A stretch of 64,000 bases of DNA from an uncultured Flavobacteriaceae bacterium (GTDB lineage Bacteria > Bacteroidota > Bacteroidia > Flavobacteriales > Flavobacteriaceae). The notes under the pieces were generated by a model. The model ran no database searches. It saw nothing but the letters and a program-made list of their open reading frames with translations, and was not told the origin of the DNA. The stretch is from contig CAJQLB010000004.1 in assembly GCA_905479065.1 (NCBI GenBank), positions 82,148 to 146,147 of the forward strand. The letters run 5' to 3'. Positions within the stretch are counted from its first letter, which is position 1. The number at the start of each line of letters is the position of its first letter. A program made the translations under genes and the position numbers. Of this stretch, positions 10,625 to 19,770 are shown piece after piece.

Positions 10625-12091
10625 CTATAATCTTGGTAAATCGTAATCATCTTTAGTTGGTAAAAAGGAATCTCCCATTAAATACTTATCTACATGGTGA
10701 GCAGACTGGCGCCCTTCAGAAATGGCCCAAACTATTAAAGATTGTCCACGACGCATATCACCTGCAACAAAAACACCCGGAACATTAGTTTTGTAATCCT
10801 TGTTACTTGCCTGAATATTATTTCTAAAATCAAATTTTAATCCAAATGCATCTGCCAACGTTTTTTCAGAGCCTGTAAAACCAAGAGCCAATAGAGCCAA
10901 TTCACAGTCCCATTCTTTTTCTGTCCCTTCTAATTCTTGTAATCGCGGTCTCTCACCATCCTGTAATATCCACTCAACATCAACGGTCTTTAATCCTACC
11001 AAATTTCCCTCTAAATCACCAATAAATTCTTTCGTAGAAGTGCTAAAAAATCGTTCCACTCCTTCCTCATGGGATGAAGTCGTTTTTAAACGCATTGGCC
11101 AATAAGGCCATGGTTGATGCGCAGGACGACCTTCTGTTGGCTTATTCAAAATTTCAAAATTTGTTATTGATTTAGCATTGTGTCGATTGGACGTTCCAAC
11201 ACAATCAGAACCAGTATCTCCTCCTCCAATTATAATGACATTTTTATCTTTTGCTGAAATTATATCATCAAAAGTTTTTAAGCCATCAACAAATTCATTA
11301 TTTCGCTTTAAAAAATCCATTGCTTGCACCACTCCGTTTAAATCCGAGCCTGGAATTGGAATACTTCGTTTCACAGAAGCGCCCCCACAAATAATAATAG
11401 CGTCATGTTTTTCCTTGAGAGTACTTGCATCAATATTAACACCGACGTGTGCTCCTGTCTTAAAAATAATACCTTCCTTCTCTAAAATATTTAAACGTCT
11501 ATCAATAATATGTTTTCCCAATTTAAAATCAGGAATACCATATCTTAATAAACCACCTACTTTTTGATCACGCTCATAAACAATAACTGAATGTCCTGCT
11601 TTATTTAGTTGTTGTGCTGCAGCGAGCCCTGCTGGACCAGAACCAATTATAGCGACTGATTTTTCAGTTCTTTTATTTGGTGGACAAGGAACAACCCAAC
11701 CATTATCAAAAGCTTTTTCAATTATATTTTTCTCAATATTCTCAATAGATACGGGGTCTTCATTAATTCCTAAAACACAAGCCTCTTCACAAGGAGCAGG
11801 ACATAACCTTCCCGTAAATTCTGGAAAATTATTTGTACTATGCAAAATTTTAGCAGCTTCTTGCCACTTCCCTTGAAATACCATATCATTAAAATCTGGA
11901 ATTAAATTACCAAGTGGACAACCACTATGACAAAATGGTATTCCACAATTCATACATCGCGCTCCTTGATTTTTTAACACCTCTTTGTCAAGTGGAATCG
12001 TAAATTCATCATAATTTAAAATTCTTTTTTTTGGTGATTGACACCCTTCGTTTTCTCGCTCAAACTCTAAAAAACCTGTAATTTTTCCCAT
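10625..12091 (-). CDS. gltD: Glutamate synthase (NADPH) small subunit
   Basis: GltD passes electrons from NAD(P)H through FAD and Fe-S clusters to GltB. The 488-residue protein begins with a cysteine-rich domain: Cys46, Cys49, Cys54 and Cys58 in CMNCGIPFCHSGC, then GRLCPAPCEEAC. An FAD Rossmann motif (GSGPAGLAAAQQL) and an NAD(P)H motif (IIGGGDTGSDC) follow. The gene starts four bases after the gltB stop, so the two subunits are translated from one message. Confidence 0.96.
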   Translation of the reverse strand: MGKITGFLEFERENEGCQSPKKRILNYDEFTIPLDKEVLKNQGARCMNCGIPFCHSGCPLGNLIPDFNDMVFQGKWQEAAKILHSTNNFPEFTGRLCPAPCEEACVLGINEDPVSIENIEKNIIEKAFDNGWVVPCPPNKRTEKSVAIIGSGPAGLAAAQQLNKAGHSVIVYERDQKVGGLLRYGIPDFKLGKHIIDRRLNILEKEGIIFKTGAHVGVNIDASTLKEKHDAIIICGGASVKRSIPIPGSDLNGVVQAMDFLKRNNEFVDGLKTFDDIISAKDKNVIIIGGGDTGSDCVGTSNRHNAKSITNFEILNKPTEGRPAHQPWPYWPMRLKTTSSHEEGVERFFSTSTKEFIGDLEGNLVGLKTVDVEWILQDGERPRLQELEGTEKEWDCELALLALGFTGSEKTLADAFGLKFDFRNNIQASNKDYKTNVPGVFVAGDMRRGQSLIVWAISEGRQSAHHVDKYLMGDSFLPTKDDYDLPRL

Positions 12092-12095
12092 ATCA

Positions 12096-15000
12096 TTAAG
12101 CTATTTCTAATTGTTCTTGTTTTAATCTTATAAGGGCTTTTCGATATTCCTCGGGTAGTACCTTTTTAAATTTTGGTAAATAAATTTTCCAATTACTTAA
12201 TAGACGTTTTGCCAATGGACTGTTTGTCGCCAAAAAGTGATTCTCAACTAATGCCTTTAATTGGGATTCATCCTCTTGTGTTTCAATAGAGAATACGTTT
12301 AAAGATGATGAATTACACTGTTGTAAAAAGGATTTTTGTTCATCCAAAACATAAGCAATACCACCACTCATTCCTGCACCAAAATTACGACCAACCTCAC
12401 CCAAAATAACAGCAATGCCTCCTGTCATATATTCACATCCATGGTCCCCAATACCTTCAACGACAGCTTTGGCTCCTGAATTTCTAACACAAAAACGCTC
12501 CCCAGCCTTTCCGTTAATATAAACCTCTCCAGAAGTTGCGCCATATAAGGTCACATTTCCCGTAATAATATTGTCTTCAGGCACAATTGAGCTACTGGAT
12601 GGGACTTTTATATTTAGTATTCCTCCAGATAATCCTTTACCTAAATAGTCATTTGTATTGCCATGAACCGTCATAGTAACACCGCGTGTTGTGAATGCGC
12701 CAAAACTTTGTCCTGCCGAACCTCTAAAGTCAATATTAATGGTGTCTTTTGGAAGACCCTGTTCACCGTATATTTTTGAAATTTCATTGCTAACAATTGC
12801 GCCTACAGCCCTATCTCTATTGGTTATTTTAAGATCTAATCTGGTGCGTTGTCTTCTAAATAAAGCTTGATGGGCTTTTTTAATGATTTGAAAATCCAAA
12901 TGCCTTTCTAAATTGTGATGCTGTGGCAACGTGTTGCATAAAGAAACTTCTTGAGGCACTTCTACTTTATGTAAAATTGGGGTTAAATCTACTCCCGAGG
13001 TTTTATAATGTTCGATTGCTTTATTTCTGTTCAACTTTTGAACTTGACCAACCATTTCATTAATTGTTCTAAACCCGAGTTTCGCCATAATTTCCCGTAA
13101 TTCTTGAGCGACGAAATACATGTAGTTTACAACATGCTCAGGCTTTCCTGTAAATTTTTTTCGCAACTCTGGATTTTGAGTAGCAATCCCGACAGGGCAA
13201 GTATTTAAATGACAAACACGCATCAAAACGCAGCCTGATGCTACGAGTGGCGCTGTTGCAAATCCAAATTCTTCTGCGCCCAACAGGCAGGCTATGGCAA
13301 CATCACGACCTGTTTTTAATTGCCCGTCACATTCTAAAACAACACGATTCCGTAAATCATTCATAACCAAGGTTTGCTGTGCCTCCGAGATTCCAAGTTC
13401 CCAGGGTAATCCTGCGTGACGTAATGAGGTTAAAGGAGATGCTCCGGTCCCTCCGTCAAAACCTGAAATTAAAATAACATCTGCTTTTGCCTTGGCGACA
13501 CCTGCCGCAATTGTTCCAACACCAATTTCTGATACTAATTTGACATTTACGCGAGCTTCACGATTAGCAGATTTAATATCGTAAATTAATTGCGACAAAT
13601 CTTCTATGGAATAAATATCATGGTGAGGTGGTGGAGAAATTAATCCAACATAGGGTGTCGAATTTCTTGTTTTGGCAATTTCAGGATTTACTTTTTCACC
13701 AGGTAACTGACCTCCTTCGCCTGGCTTAGCTCCTTGTGCAATTTTTATTTGAATTTCTTTGGCATTGGTCAAGTAATTAGACGTCACACCAAAACGACCT
13801 GAAGCGACTTGCTTAATTGCCGAATTTTTCCAATCTCCTTGGGAATTTTTATAGAATCTTTCTTGATCCTCACCTCCTTCACCCGAGTTTGATTTACCTC
13901 CAATTCTATTCATTGCAATAGCTAAATTCTCATGAGCCTCTTTACTTATAGACCCATAGGACATGGCTCCAGTTTTGAAGCGTTTAACAATTTCTGTCCA
14001 TGGTTCCACTTCTTCTAAAGGAATCGGATCAAATTGATCAAATTCAAAAAGTCCTCTGATGGTCATAAGGCTTTTTGATTGATTATTGATAAGTTGAGAA
14101 TATTCCTTATACGTGGAGGCTTTGTTGGTTCTTACACTCTCTTGAAGCTTGGCCACAGTAATTGGATTAAACATGTGTTTTTCTTGCCCACGTCTCCATC
14201 TATAGTCACCGCCTATTTCAATGTCTATGTTTGTGTCATTTATTTGAAATGCCTTCCTGTGACGTTTGACAATTTCTTGTTCTATCTCTCTTAGACCAAT
14301 ACCCTGAATTCTCGTAGGAGTATTTGGAAAATATTTCTTGACTGTTGCTGTGTCAATTCCTATACATTCAAATAATTGTGACCCTCGATAGGAATTTAAA
14401 GTAGAAATTCCAATTTTATTCATAACTTTCAAAATACCCTTACCAATACCTCTATTGTAATTTTTGATAGCTGATAAATAGTCTAAATTATTTAGGTTGT
14501 TTGCTTCAATTTGAGCTTGTACTATTTCATTAACGATATAAGGATTTACAGCACTAGCACCAAAACCAAATAACAGAGCAAAATGATGTACTTCACGAGG
14601 TTCTGCCGATTCAATAATTAAACTTATTTTGGAGCGCTTTTTTAATTTGTGTAACGCATGATTTACATAAGAGCACGCTAATAAAGCTGGAATTGGGGCG
14701 TGCTGGTCATCTACATATCTATCTGATAATATGATAATATTGGCGCCAGCATCAATAGCCTGTGACGCTTTAAATACTAATTTTTCAAGAGCTTTTTCAA
14801 GTTCATTTAATCCTCTATTGACCTGATATAGAATGGAGATTGATTCAATCTTAAAGTTAGGATTTGAATCAAAATTTCTAATCTTATCTAAATCATGTTT
14901 TGAAATAACAGGATTTTGTATTTTTAATTTTTTACAATGGTTTTCATTGATTTGAAATAAATTAACATCACTCCCTAAAGTCAAGCTTATATCTGTAATT

Positions 15001-16595
15001 AACTCCTCTCTAATACCATCAAGAGGTGGATTAGTAACTTGTGCAAATAATTGTTTAAAGTAATTATACAATAACTGAGGATGTTCAGATAATATCGCAA
15101 TTGGTGTATCACTTCCCATTGAGCCAATGGGTTCTTTACCGAATTCAGCCATTGGCCCTATAATTGTTCTTTTATCTTCTTGAGTGTAACCAAAAACGAT
15201 CTCTCTCTTTTTTAAATCAATTTCCTCATACGAAATAGGACCTTTTTTTGCAGAAATATCTGATAAATGAACCATATTTTGACTTAACCATTTTCTATAT
15301 GGATGTTTTTTCGCAATGCTTTCTTTAATCTCCTCATCATTGACAATCTTTCCCTTATTCATATCAACCAAAAACATTTTTCCCGGCTCTAAACGACCAT
15401 GATATTCCACATTTTCAGGTTTAATATCAACCACGCCTGTTTCTGAAGACATAATAACATTACCATTTTTAGTGACTGTGTAACGCGAAGGACGTAATCC
15501 GTTTCTATCCAAAACAGCCCCTATAAAATTTCCATCAGTAAACGGAATAGATGCTGGGCCATCCCATGGCTCCATCAAACATGAGTTATATTCATAAAAT
15601 GCTTTTTTTACGTCTGACATACTTGGGTTTTTCTCCCAAGCTTCTGGCACAAGCATCATCATTGCCTCTGGTAATGATCTTCCAGAAATTAGCAATAACT
15701 CAACTACCATATCCAATGTTGCAGAATCTGATTTTCCTCTTAAAATGGTTGGTATGATTTTTTTAATATCGTCACCAAGCTTATCACATGACAATATTTC
15801 TTCACGCGAAAACATTCTTGAAACATTCCCTCTTAACGTGTTAATTTCTCCATTGTGACATATGTAGCGAAAAGGTTGTGCCAGGTCCCACGTAGGAAAA
15901 GTATTTGTCGAAAAACGCTGATGAACAAGAGCTAATCGCGTTACCAAAGTACTATTGAATAAATCTAAGTAATATTCATTGATATGTTCAGGCTTTAGTA
16001 AGCCCTTAAATATGATTATTTTATTTGACAGACTTGGTATATAAAAAAAAGTAGACTCCGATAATTTGGAACTATAGATAGTATGTTCAGCTATTTTTCT
16101 AGCAGCAAAAAGCTTAAGATTAAATTCACGCTCCGTCTGAACATCAGAAGATTTTCCAACAAAAATTTGTTTGATAAAAGGCTCTGTTTTTTGAGCGACT
16201 TTCCCCAGGATTTTATTGTTGACGGGCACGTCTCTCCAACCTAATAATTTTAAGCCTTGTTTTTCTATTTCATGTTCTAAAATATCTTTACAATACTGAC
16301 GTTGATTTTCTTTTTTGGGCAGAAACACATTACTTACAGCATACTCACCTATTTCAGGCAACTCAAAATCACAAAATATCTTAAAAAATTTATGAGGAAT
16401 ATCAATTAATATTCCAGCACCATCTCCTGTAACGCCATCCGAACTTACCGCGCCTCTGTGCTCCAACTTAACTAAAATTTCTAATGCCTTGTGAATAATA
16501 TCATTGGAACGCTTACCATGTAAACTGCAGATAAATCCTGCGCCACAATTATCATGTTCAAATTCTGGTAAATAAAGCCCTTGTTCTTTTAACAT
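12096..16595 (-). CDS. gltB: Glutamate synthase large subunit
   Basis: GltB takes the amide of glutamine and makes glutamate from 2-oxoglutarate in the cytoplasm. At 1499 residues it is full length. Cys17, after a short propeptide (EHDNCGAGF), should become the N-terminal nucleophile of the Ntn-type glutaminase domain. A central domain, the FMN barrel with [10 protein letters not shown], the 3Fe-4S cysteines around [15 protein letters not shown], and the C-terminal GxGxG beta-helix ([11 protein letters not shown]) follow in order. The gene is divergent from the porin-glnK-amtB operon across a 437-bp control region. Confidence 0.97.
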   Translation of the reverse strand: MLKEQGLYLPEFEHDNCGAGFICSLHGKRSNDIIHKALEILVKLEHRGAVSSDGVTGDGAGILIDIPHKFFKIFCDFELPEIGEYAVSNVFLPKKENQRQYCKDILEHEIEKQGLKLLGWRDVPVNNKILGKVAQKTEPFIKQIFVGKSSDVQTEREFNLKLFAARKIAEHTIYSSKLSESTFFYIPSLSNKIIIFKGLLKPEHINEYYLDLFNSTLVTRLALVHQRFSTNTFPTWDLAQPFRYICHNGEINTLRGNVSRMFSREEILSCDKLGDDIKKIIPTILRGKSDSATLDMVVELLLISGRSLPEAMMMLVPEAWEKNPSMSDVKKAFYEYNSCLMEPWDGPASIPFTDGNFIGAVLDRNGLRPSRYTVTKNGNVIMSSETGVVDIKPENVEYHGRLEPGKMFLVDMNKGKIVNDEEIKESIAKKHPYRKWLSQNMVHLSDISAKKGPISYEEIDLKKREIVFGYTQEDKRTIIGPMAEFGKEPIGSMGSDTPIAILSEHPQLLYNYFKQLFAQVTNPPLDGIREELITDISLTLGSDVNLFQINENHCKKLKIQNPVISKHDLDKIRNFDSNPNFKIESISILYQVNRGLNELEKALEKLVFKASQAIDAGANIIILSDRYVDDQHAPIPALLACSYVNHALHKLKKRSKISLIIESAEPREVHHFALLFGFGASAVNPYIVNEIVQAQIEANNLNNLDYLSAIKNYNRGIGKGILKVMNKIGISTLNSYRGSQLFECIGIDTATVKKYFPNTPTRIQGIGLREIEQEIVKRHRKAFQINDTNIDIEIGGDYRWRRGQEKHMFNPITVAKLQESVRTNKASTYKEYSQLINNQSKSLMTIRGLFEFDQFDPIPLEEVEPWTEIVKRFKTGAMSYGSISKEAHENLAIAMNRIGGKSNSGEGGEDQERFYKNSQGDWKNSAIKQVASGRFGVTSNYLTNAKEIQIKIAQGAKPGEGGQLPGEKVNPEIAKTRNSTPYVGLISPPPHHDIYSIEDLSQLIYDIKSANREARVNVKLVSEIGVGTIAAGVAKAKADVILISGFDGGTGASPLTSLRHAGLPWELGISEAQQTLVMNDLRNRVVLECDGQLKTGRDVAIACLLGAEEFGFATAPLVASGCVLMRVCHLNTCPVGIATQNPELRKKFTGKPEHVVNYMYFVAQELREIMAKLGFRTINEMVGQVQKLNRNKAIEHYKTSGVDLTPILHKVEVPQEVSLCNTLPQHHNLERHLDFQIIKKAHQALFRRQRTRLDLKITNRDRAVGAIVSNEISKIYGEQGLPKDTINIDFRGSAGQSFGAFTTRGVTMTVHGNTNDYLGKGLSGGILNIKVPSSSSIVPEDNIITGNVTLYGATSGEVYINGKAGERFCVRNSGAKAVVEGIGDHGCEYMTGGIAVILGEVGRNFGAGMSGGIAYVLDEQKSFLQQCNSSSLNVFSIETQEDESQLKALVENHFLATNSPLAKRLLSNWKIYLPKFKKVLPEEYRKALIRLKQEQLEIA

Positions 16596-16920
16596 ACACG
16601 TAAATTTTTACTGTCTTACAACATTCGGAATTTACGAATATAGAGGGTCCCGATGTATTAAAAAAAAAGCATAAAAAGTTTTATGAGATTAATAAAATAA
16701 CATCATCTCATTATTATTTTAATCAATTTAGATGTCTTAAAATACGAAATTCTGAATACATAAAATCTAACAAAAATGTCTTTTTACTACGAAAACGATT
16801 TCGAATAATTGCTATTACTGATAATACTTTAATAAAATCTTTATTTCGCCTCATTTTCCAAATACATGAATTATGAAATTATTTAAATTTAATTATTTTA
16901 ACATGAGTGTATTAAAAAAT

Positions 16921-16980
16921 AGGGGGTATAAATTACAAAAATGATAAAAATAAATACTATACCCCCTTTTTTTTGGGGGT
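16921..16980 (+). promoter_or_regulatory. G/C-tract inverted-repeat array before the ammonium operon
   Basis: AGGGGGTATA (16921-16930) is the exact reverse complement of TATACCCCCT (16958-16967). The ACCCCC part (16961-16966) is again mirrored by GGGGGT (16975-16980) across eight T's. One C-tract can therefore pair with either of two G-tracts. The second dyad overlaps the -33 element and is centred about 38 bases before the expected transcript start, so it is more likely a protein-binding site than an RNA switch. In such AT-rich DNA these tracts stand out. Confidence 0.55.
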
Positions 16981-17004
16981 CTATTTTAAATTTATATAGA
17001 TTTG
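16973..17004 (+). promoter_or_regulatory. Promoter of porin-glnK-amtB
   Basis: TTG (16973-16975), 21 bases, then TAGATTTG (16997-17004) matches the Bacteroidetes -33/-7 pattern. The start codon is 28 bases beyond the -7 box, giving a short leader. Confidence 0.55.
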
Positions 17005-17032
17005 TGACTCATTAATTGAAAAATATAACTTT

Positions 17033-18082
17033 ATGAAACAATTATTTACATTCTTTTTTATCATGTCTGCGTTTATGACAACCGCACAAGAGTCATCAGA
17101 GGAAATTACAGAAGCTAGCACTAATAAATCAATAACAATTTCAGGTAGTATTGACGCTTACTATAGAGCCAATATTACGGCGCCTAATGATGAAAATGCA
17201 ATTGCCCCTGCATCATCATTTGCCAACCTTCCAGGGTTTTCACTTGGTATGGCAAACATCATTTTTGGATACGAAGGTGAGAAAGTAGGATTTGTTGCTG
17301 ACTTAGTTTTTGGCCCAAGAGGAACAGATGCGATATTCGCCTCACCCATGTACTCTGCCACTGGAAACATCGTTAATCAATTGTATGCTTACTGGAATAT
17401 TAGTGACTACTTAACATTAACCATGGGAAATTTTAATACATTCCTTGGCTATGAAGTTATTTCACCAACAGCAAATTTCAATTATAGCACTTCCTATCTT
17501 TTTTCTTATGGTCCTTTTAGTCATACAGGTTTGAAAGCCGATATAACGCTAAGCAATGACGTTAGTCTTATGCTGGGGGTTTTTAATGATACAGATTTAA
17601 CAGAATTTAATCCAACAGGAAATTACGCTTTTGGTGCACAATTGGGATACAAAAATCAATATTTGAACTTATTATTAGACCCATCGTTTACCGAAATTGA
17701 TTTTACAGGTGGAGTAGACATTTCAGACACCTTCTTTTTAGGTGTAAATGCAGCCTATCTCGACGTTGAAAACAGTGGTTCTTTTGCAGGTGTCGCATTG
17801 TATCCACAAATAACGACTTCTGAAGCCTTTACAATTGGATTGAGAGGCGAGTATTTTTTAGAAACAGAACTTGGAGTAGGTGCAATTGGCAGCTATGACA
17901 ATAAAGGTGACGCTTCTGTTTTTGCAATAACACTAACTGGAAGTTACCAAATCGATAATCTAATTATTAAGCCAGAAATAAGACTTGACTCAGCCAGCGA
18001 AAATGGAGCCTTCATTGACAACGATCTTGCAGCTGCTAAAAGTTTAGGATCCTTTGTGTTGGCTGCTATTTACGCATTTTAA
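17033..18082 (+). CDS. Outer-membrane beta-barrel porin of the ammonium operon
   Basis: This 349-residue protein has a Sec signal peptide (about residues 1-19, ending MTTAQ). The rest is an alternating hydrophobic/polar beta-strand pattern ending in an aromatic residue (AIYAF), as outer-membrane barrels do. It resembles the porin-type proteins of Bacteroidetes, but no substrate can be read from sequence. It is the first gene of a transcript that continues to a PII protein and AmtB, so it may let ammonium or small nitrogen compounds cross the outer membrane; that role is inferred from position only. Confidence 0.75.
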   Translation: MKQLFTFFFIMSAFMTTAQESSEEITEASTNKSITISGSIDAYYRANITAPNDENAIAPASSFANLPGFSLGMANIIFGYEGEKVGFVADLVFGPRGTDAIFASPMYSATGNIVNQLYAYWNISDYLTLTMGNFNTFLGYEVISPTANFNYSTSYLFSYGPFSHTGLKADITLSNDVSLMLGVFNDTDLTEFNPTGNYAFGAQLGYKNQYLNLLLDPSFTEIDFTGGVDISDTFFLGVNAAYLDVENSGSFAGVALYPQITTSEAFTIGLRGEYFLETELGVGAIGSYDNKGDASVFAITLTGSYQIDNLIIKPEIRLDSASENGAFIDNDLAAAKSLGSFVLAAIYAF

Positions 18083-18108
18083 TTAATAAAAACTGAAAAA
18101 TAAAACTT

Positions 18109-18447
18109 ATGAAGAAAGTTGAAGCTATTATTCGGAAATCAAAATTTTCCGCAGTCAAAAAAGCCCTCCACGAAGTTGGTGTAAATTTTTTCTCGTATTG
18201 GGATGTTACAGGACTCGGGAATGAAAAAGAAGGACATGTCTATCGTGGTGTTTCTTATAGCACAAGTGATATTCAAAGAAGATTCTTATCTATTGTTATC
18301 AATGATGACTTTGAATCAGTAACCATAAAAGCAATCCTTGAAGCTGGCTCAACAGGTGACGTTGGAGATGGTAAAATTTTTGTGTCTCACATTGAGGAAG
18401 TGTATAGAATACGAACAGGGGAAAAAGGAGGTCAAACTTTAAAATAA
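18109..18447 (+). CDS. glnK: PII nitrogen regulatory protein
   Basis: A 112-residue PII trimer subunit that senses ATP/ADP and 2-oxoglutarate and gates AmtB. The signature HVYRGVSYS places Tyr50 at the T-loop position that is uridylylated in proteobacteria, and TGDVGDGKIFV gives the nucleotide-binding B loop. The segment before the T-loop (GLGNEKEGHVYRG) is one residue shorter than in E. coli GlnK, and the Gln39 used for 2-oxoglutarate is not obvious. It lies 26 bases after the porin and 5 bases before amtB. Confidence 0.93.
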   Translation: MKKVEAIIRKSKFSAVKKALHEVGVNFFSYWDVTGLGNEKEGHVYRGVSYSTSDIQRRFLSIVINDDFESVTIKAILEAGSTGDVGDGKIFVSHIEEVYRIRTGEKGGQTLK

Positions 18448-18452
18448 AAAAC

Positions 18453-19685
18453 ATGGAATTATTAACTACAAATAATGTATGGATGATGATCTGTACAGCA
18501 CTCGTTTTCTTTATGCATTTAGGATTTGCATTTTTAGAAATTGGATTGACACGTCAAAAAAATACAATTAATATCCTATTTAAAAATATTTTTATTATTA
18601 CCATAGGTCTGCTGCTATATTGTTTAGTTGGATTTAATTTAATGTATCCAGGAGAGTTTAATGGCTATTTAGGATTTGCAGGTTTTGGTTTAGAATCTCC
18701 ACTTACAGAAGCAGGTGTTTTAGACTTGACCTATAATGAAGGTTACACCTATTGGACTGATTTCTTATTTCAGGGAATGTTTGCAGCTACAGCAGCAACA
18801 ATTGTATCCGGAGCGGTAGCCGAGCGCATGAAAATCGGACCTTTCATGATATTTACCGTTTTATATGTTGGTTTTATTTATCCTATTGCTGGTTCTTGGA
18901 AATGGGGTGGAGGCTTTTTGCAAACACTTGAGACTCCTTTTTATGATTTTGCGGGATCAACATTAGTGCATTCTGTTGGCGGCTGGGCAGCCCTTGTCGC
19001 TGTATGCTTACTCGGATCGCGCATCGGAAAATTTAAAAATGGTAAACTTCAAGCCATTCCTGGTCATAATATCCCGTTGGCTACAGCCGGTGTTATTATT
19101 TTATGGCTCGGTTGGTTTGGATTTAATGGAGGCTCTGTTTTATCTGCAAACCCTGAATCAACATCATTAACTTTAGTCACAACATGCTTAGCAGCAGCGG
19201 CTGGTGGTGTAGTAGCAGCATTAGTATCATTTATAAAATTTAAAAATTTAGATTTAACAATGTTTTTAAATGGGATTCTAGGAGGATTAGTCGGTATAAC
19301 TGCAGGTGCAGATCAAATGAGTCCAACTGATGCTATTCTCATCGGAATTGTTGCAGGTGCAATCATTGTTGTTGCTGTCTCCTTAATTGATAGATTAAAA
19401 TTAGATGATCCCGTTGGAGCCATAGCAGTGCATTTGGTATGTGGTGTTTGGGGAACTTTGGCTGTTGGGGTATTTGGAAACCTTGCAAGCAAAGCTCAAT
19501 TCATGAGCCAACTTACAGGTGTTGTGTCTTATGCGGCTATATGTATCATTTCCTCATTTGCCATTATATACTCACTCAAGAAGGTTGTCGGGATTAGAGT
19601 TTCTGAACGAGAGGAGTTAGAAGGTCTTGACGCTCACGAACACGGCATGGATGCCTATCCAGATTTTAGATTAAATGAGCATTAA
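18453..19685 (+). CDS. amtB: Ammonium transporter
   Basis: This 410-residue inner-membrane protein has about eleven hydrophobic segments and the conserved pore residues. The twin histidines are His173 (STLVHSVGG) and His327 (IAVHLVCG), and the signature GWFGFNGGS is present. It conducts ammonium into the cell. There is no cleavable signal peptide, but the first helix is long and hydrophobic. Linkage to glnK is the classical arrangement in which PII blocks the channel when nitrogen is plentiful. A strong hairpin terminator follows. Confidence 0.96.
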   Translation: MELLTTNNVWMMICTALVFFMHLGFAFLEIGLTRQKNTINILFKNIFIITIGLLLYCLVGFNLMYPGEFNGYLGFAGFGLESPLTEAGVLDLTYNEGYTYWTDFLFQGMFAATAATIVSGAVAERMKIGPFMIFTVLYVGFIYPIAGSWKWGGGFLQTLETPFYDFAGSTLVHSVGGWAALVAVCLLGSRIGKFKNGKLQAIPGHNIPLATAGVIILWLGWFGFNGGSVLSANPESTSLTLVTTCLAAAAGGVVAALVSFIKFKNLDLTMFLNGILGGLVGITAGADQMSPTDAILIGIVAGAIIVVAVSLIDRLKLDDPVGAIAVHLVCGVWGTLAVGVFGNLASKAQFMSQLTGVVSYAAICIISSFAIIYSLKKVVGIRVSEREELEGLDAHEHGMDAYPDFRLNEH

Positions 19686-19712
19686 CTTTTAGTTAGTTAT
19701 GCTATTTTACAC

Positions 19713-19745
19713 AAAACCCTTCAACATTTCTATTGAAGGGTTTTT
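19713..19745. terminator. Bidirectional terminator between amtB and ppc
   Basis: A perfect 12-bp stem (19713-19724 with 19733-19744) encloses an 8-base loop. It has T's on one side and A's on the other, so it can end both the amtB transcript and the convergent ppc transcript. Confidence 0.85.
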
Positions 19746-19770
19746 AATATAGTTCAGCTATTCGAAATGT

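Larger units (their letters stand above)
16596..17032. other. Divergent control region, gltB / porin-glnK-amtB
   Basis: This 437-bp, very AT-rich region lies between two nitrogen-assimilation operons read in opposite directions. Near gltB there is a weak -7-like TATATTCG on the - strand (about 16635-16642) and AGAGGGT beside it. A near-palindrome centred on CG lies at 16790-16803 (CGAAAACGATTTCG, 12 of 14 positions symmetric). The amtB side has the G/C-tract repeat array and promoter listed separately. No ORF of note is present. Confidence 0.6.

Noticed and set aside
16921..16980. Metabolite riboswitch before the porin
   Set aside because: The repeats lie upstream of, or overlap, the predicted promoter, so they would not be in the transcript.
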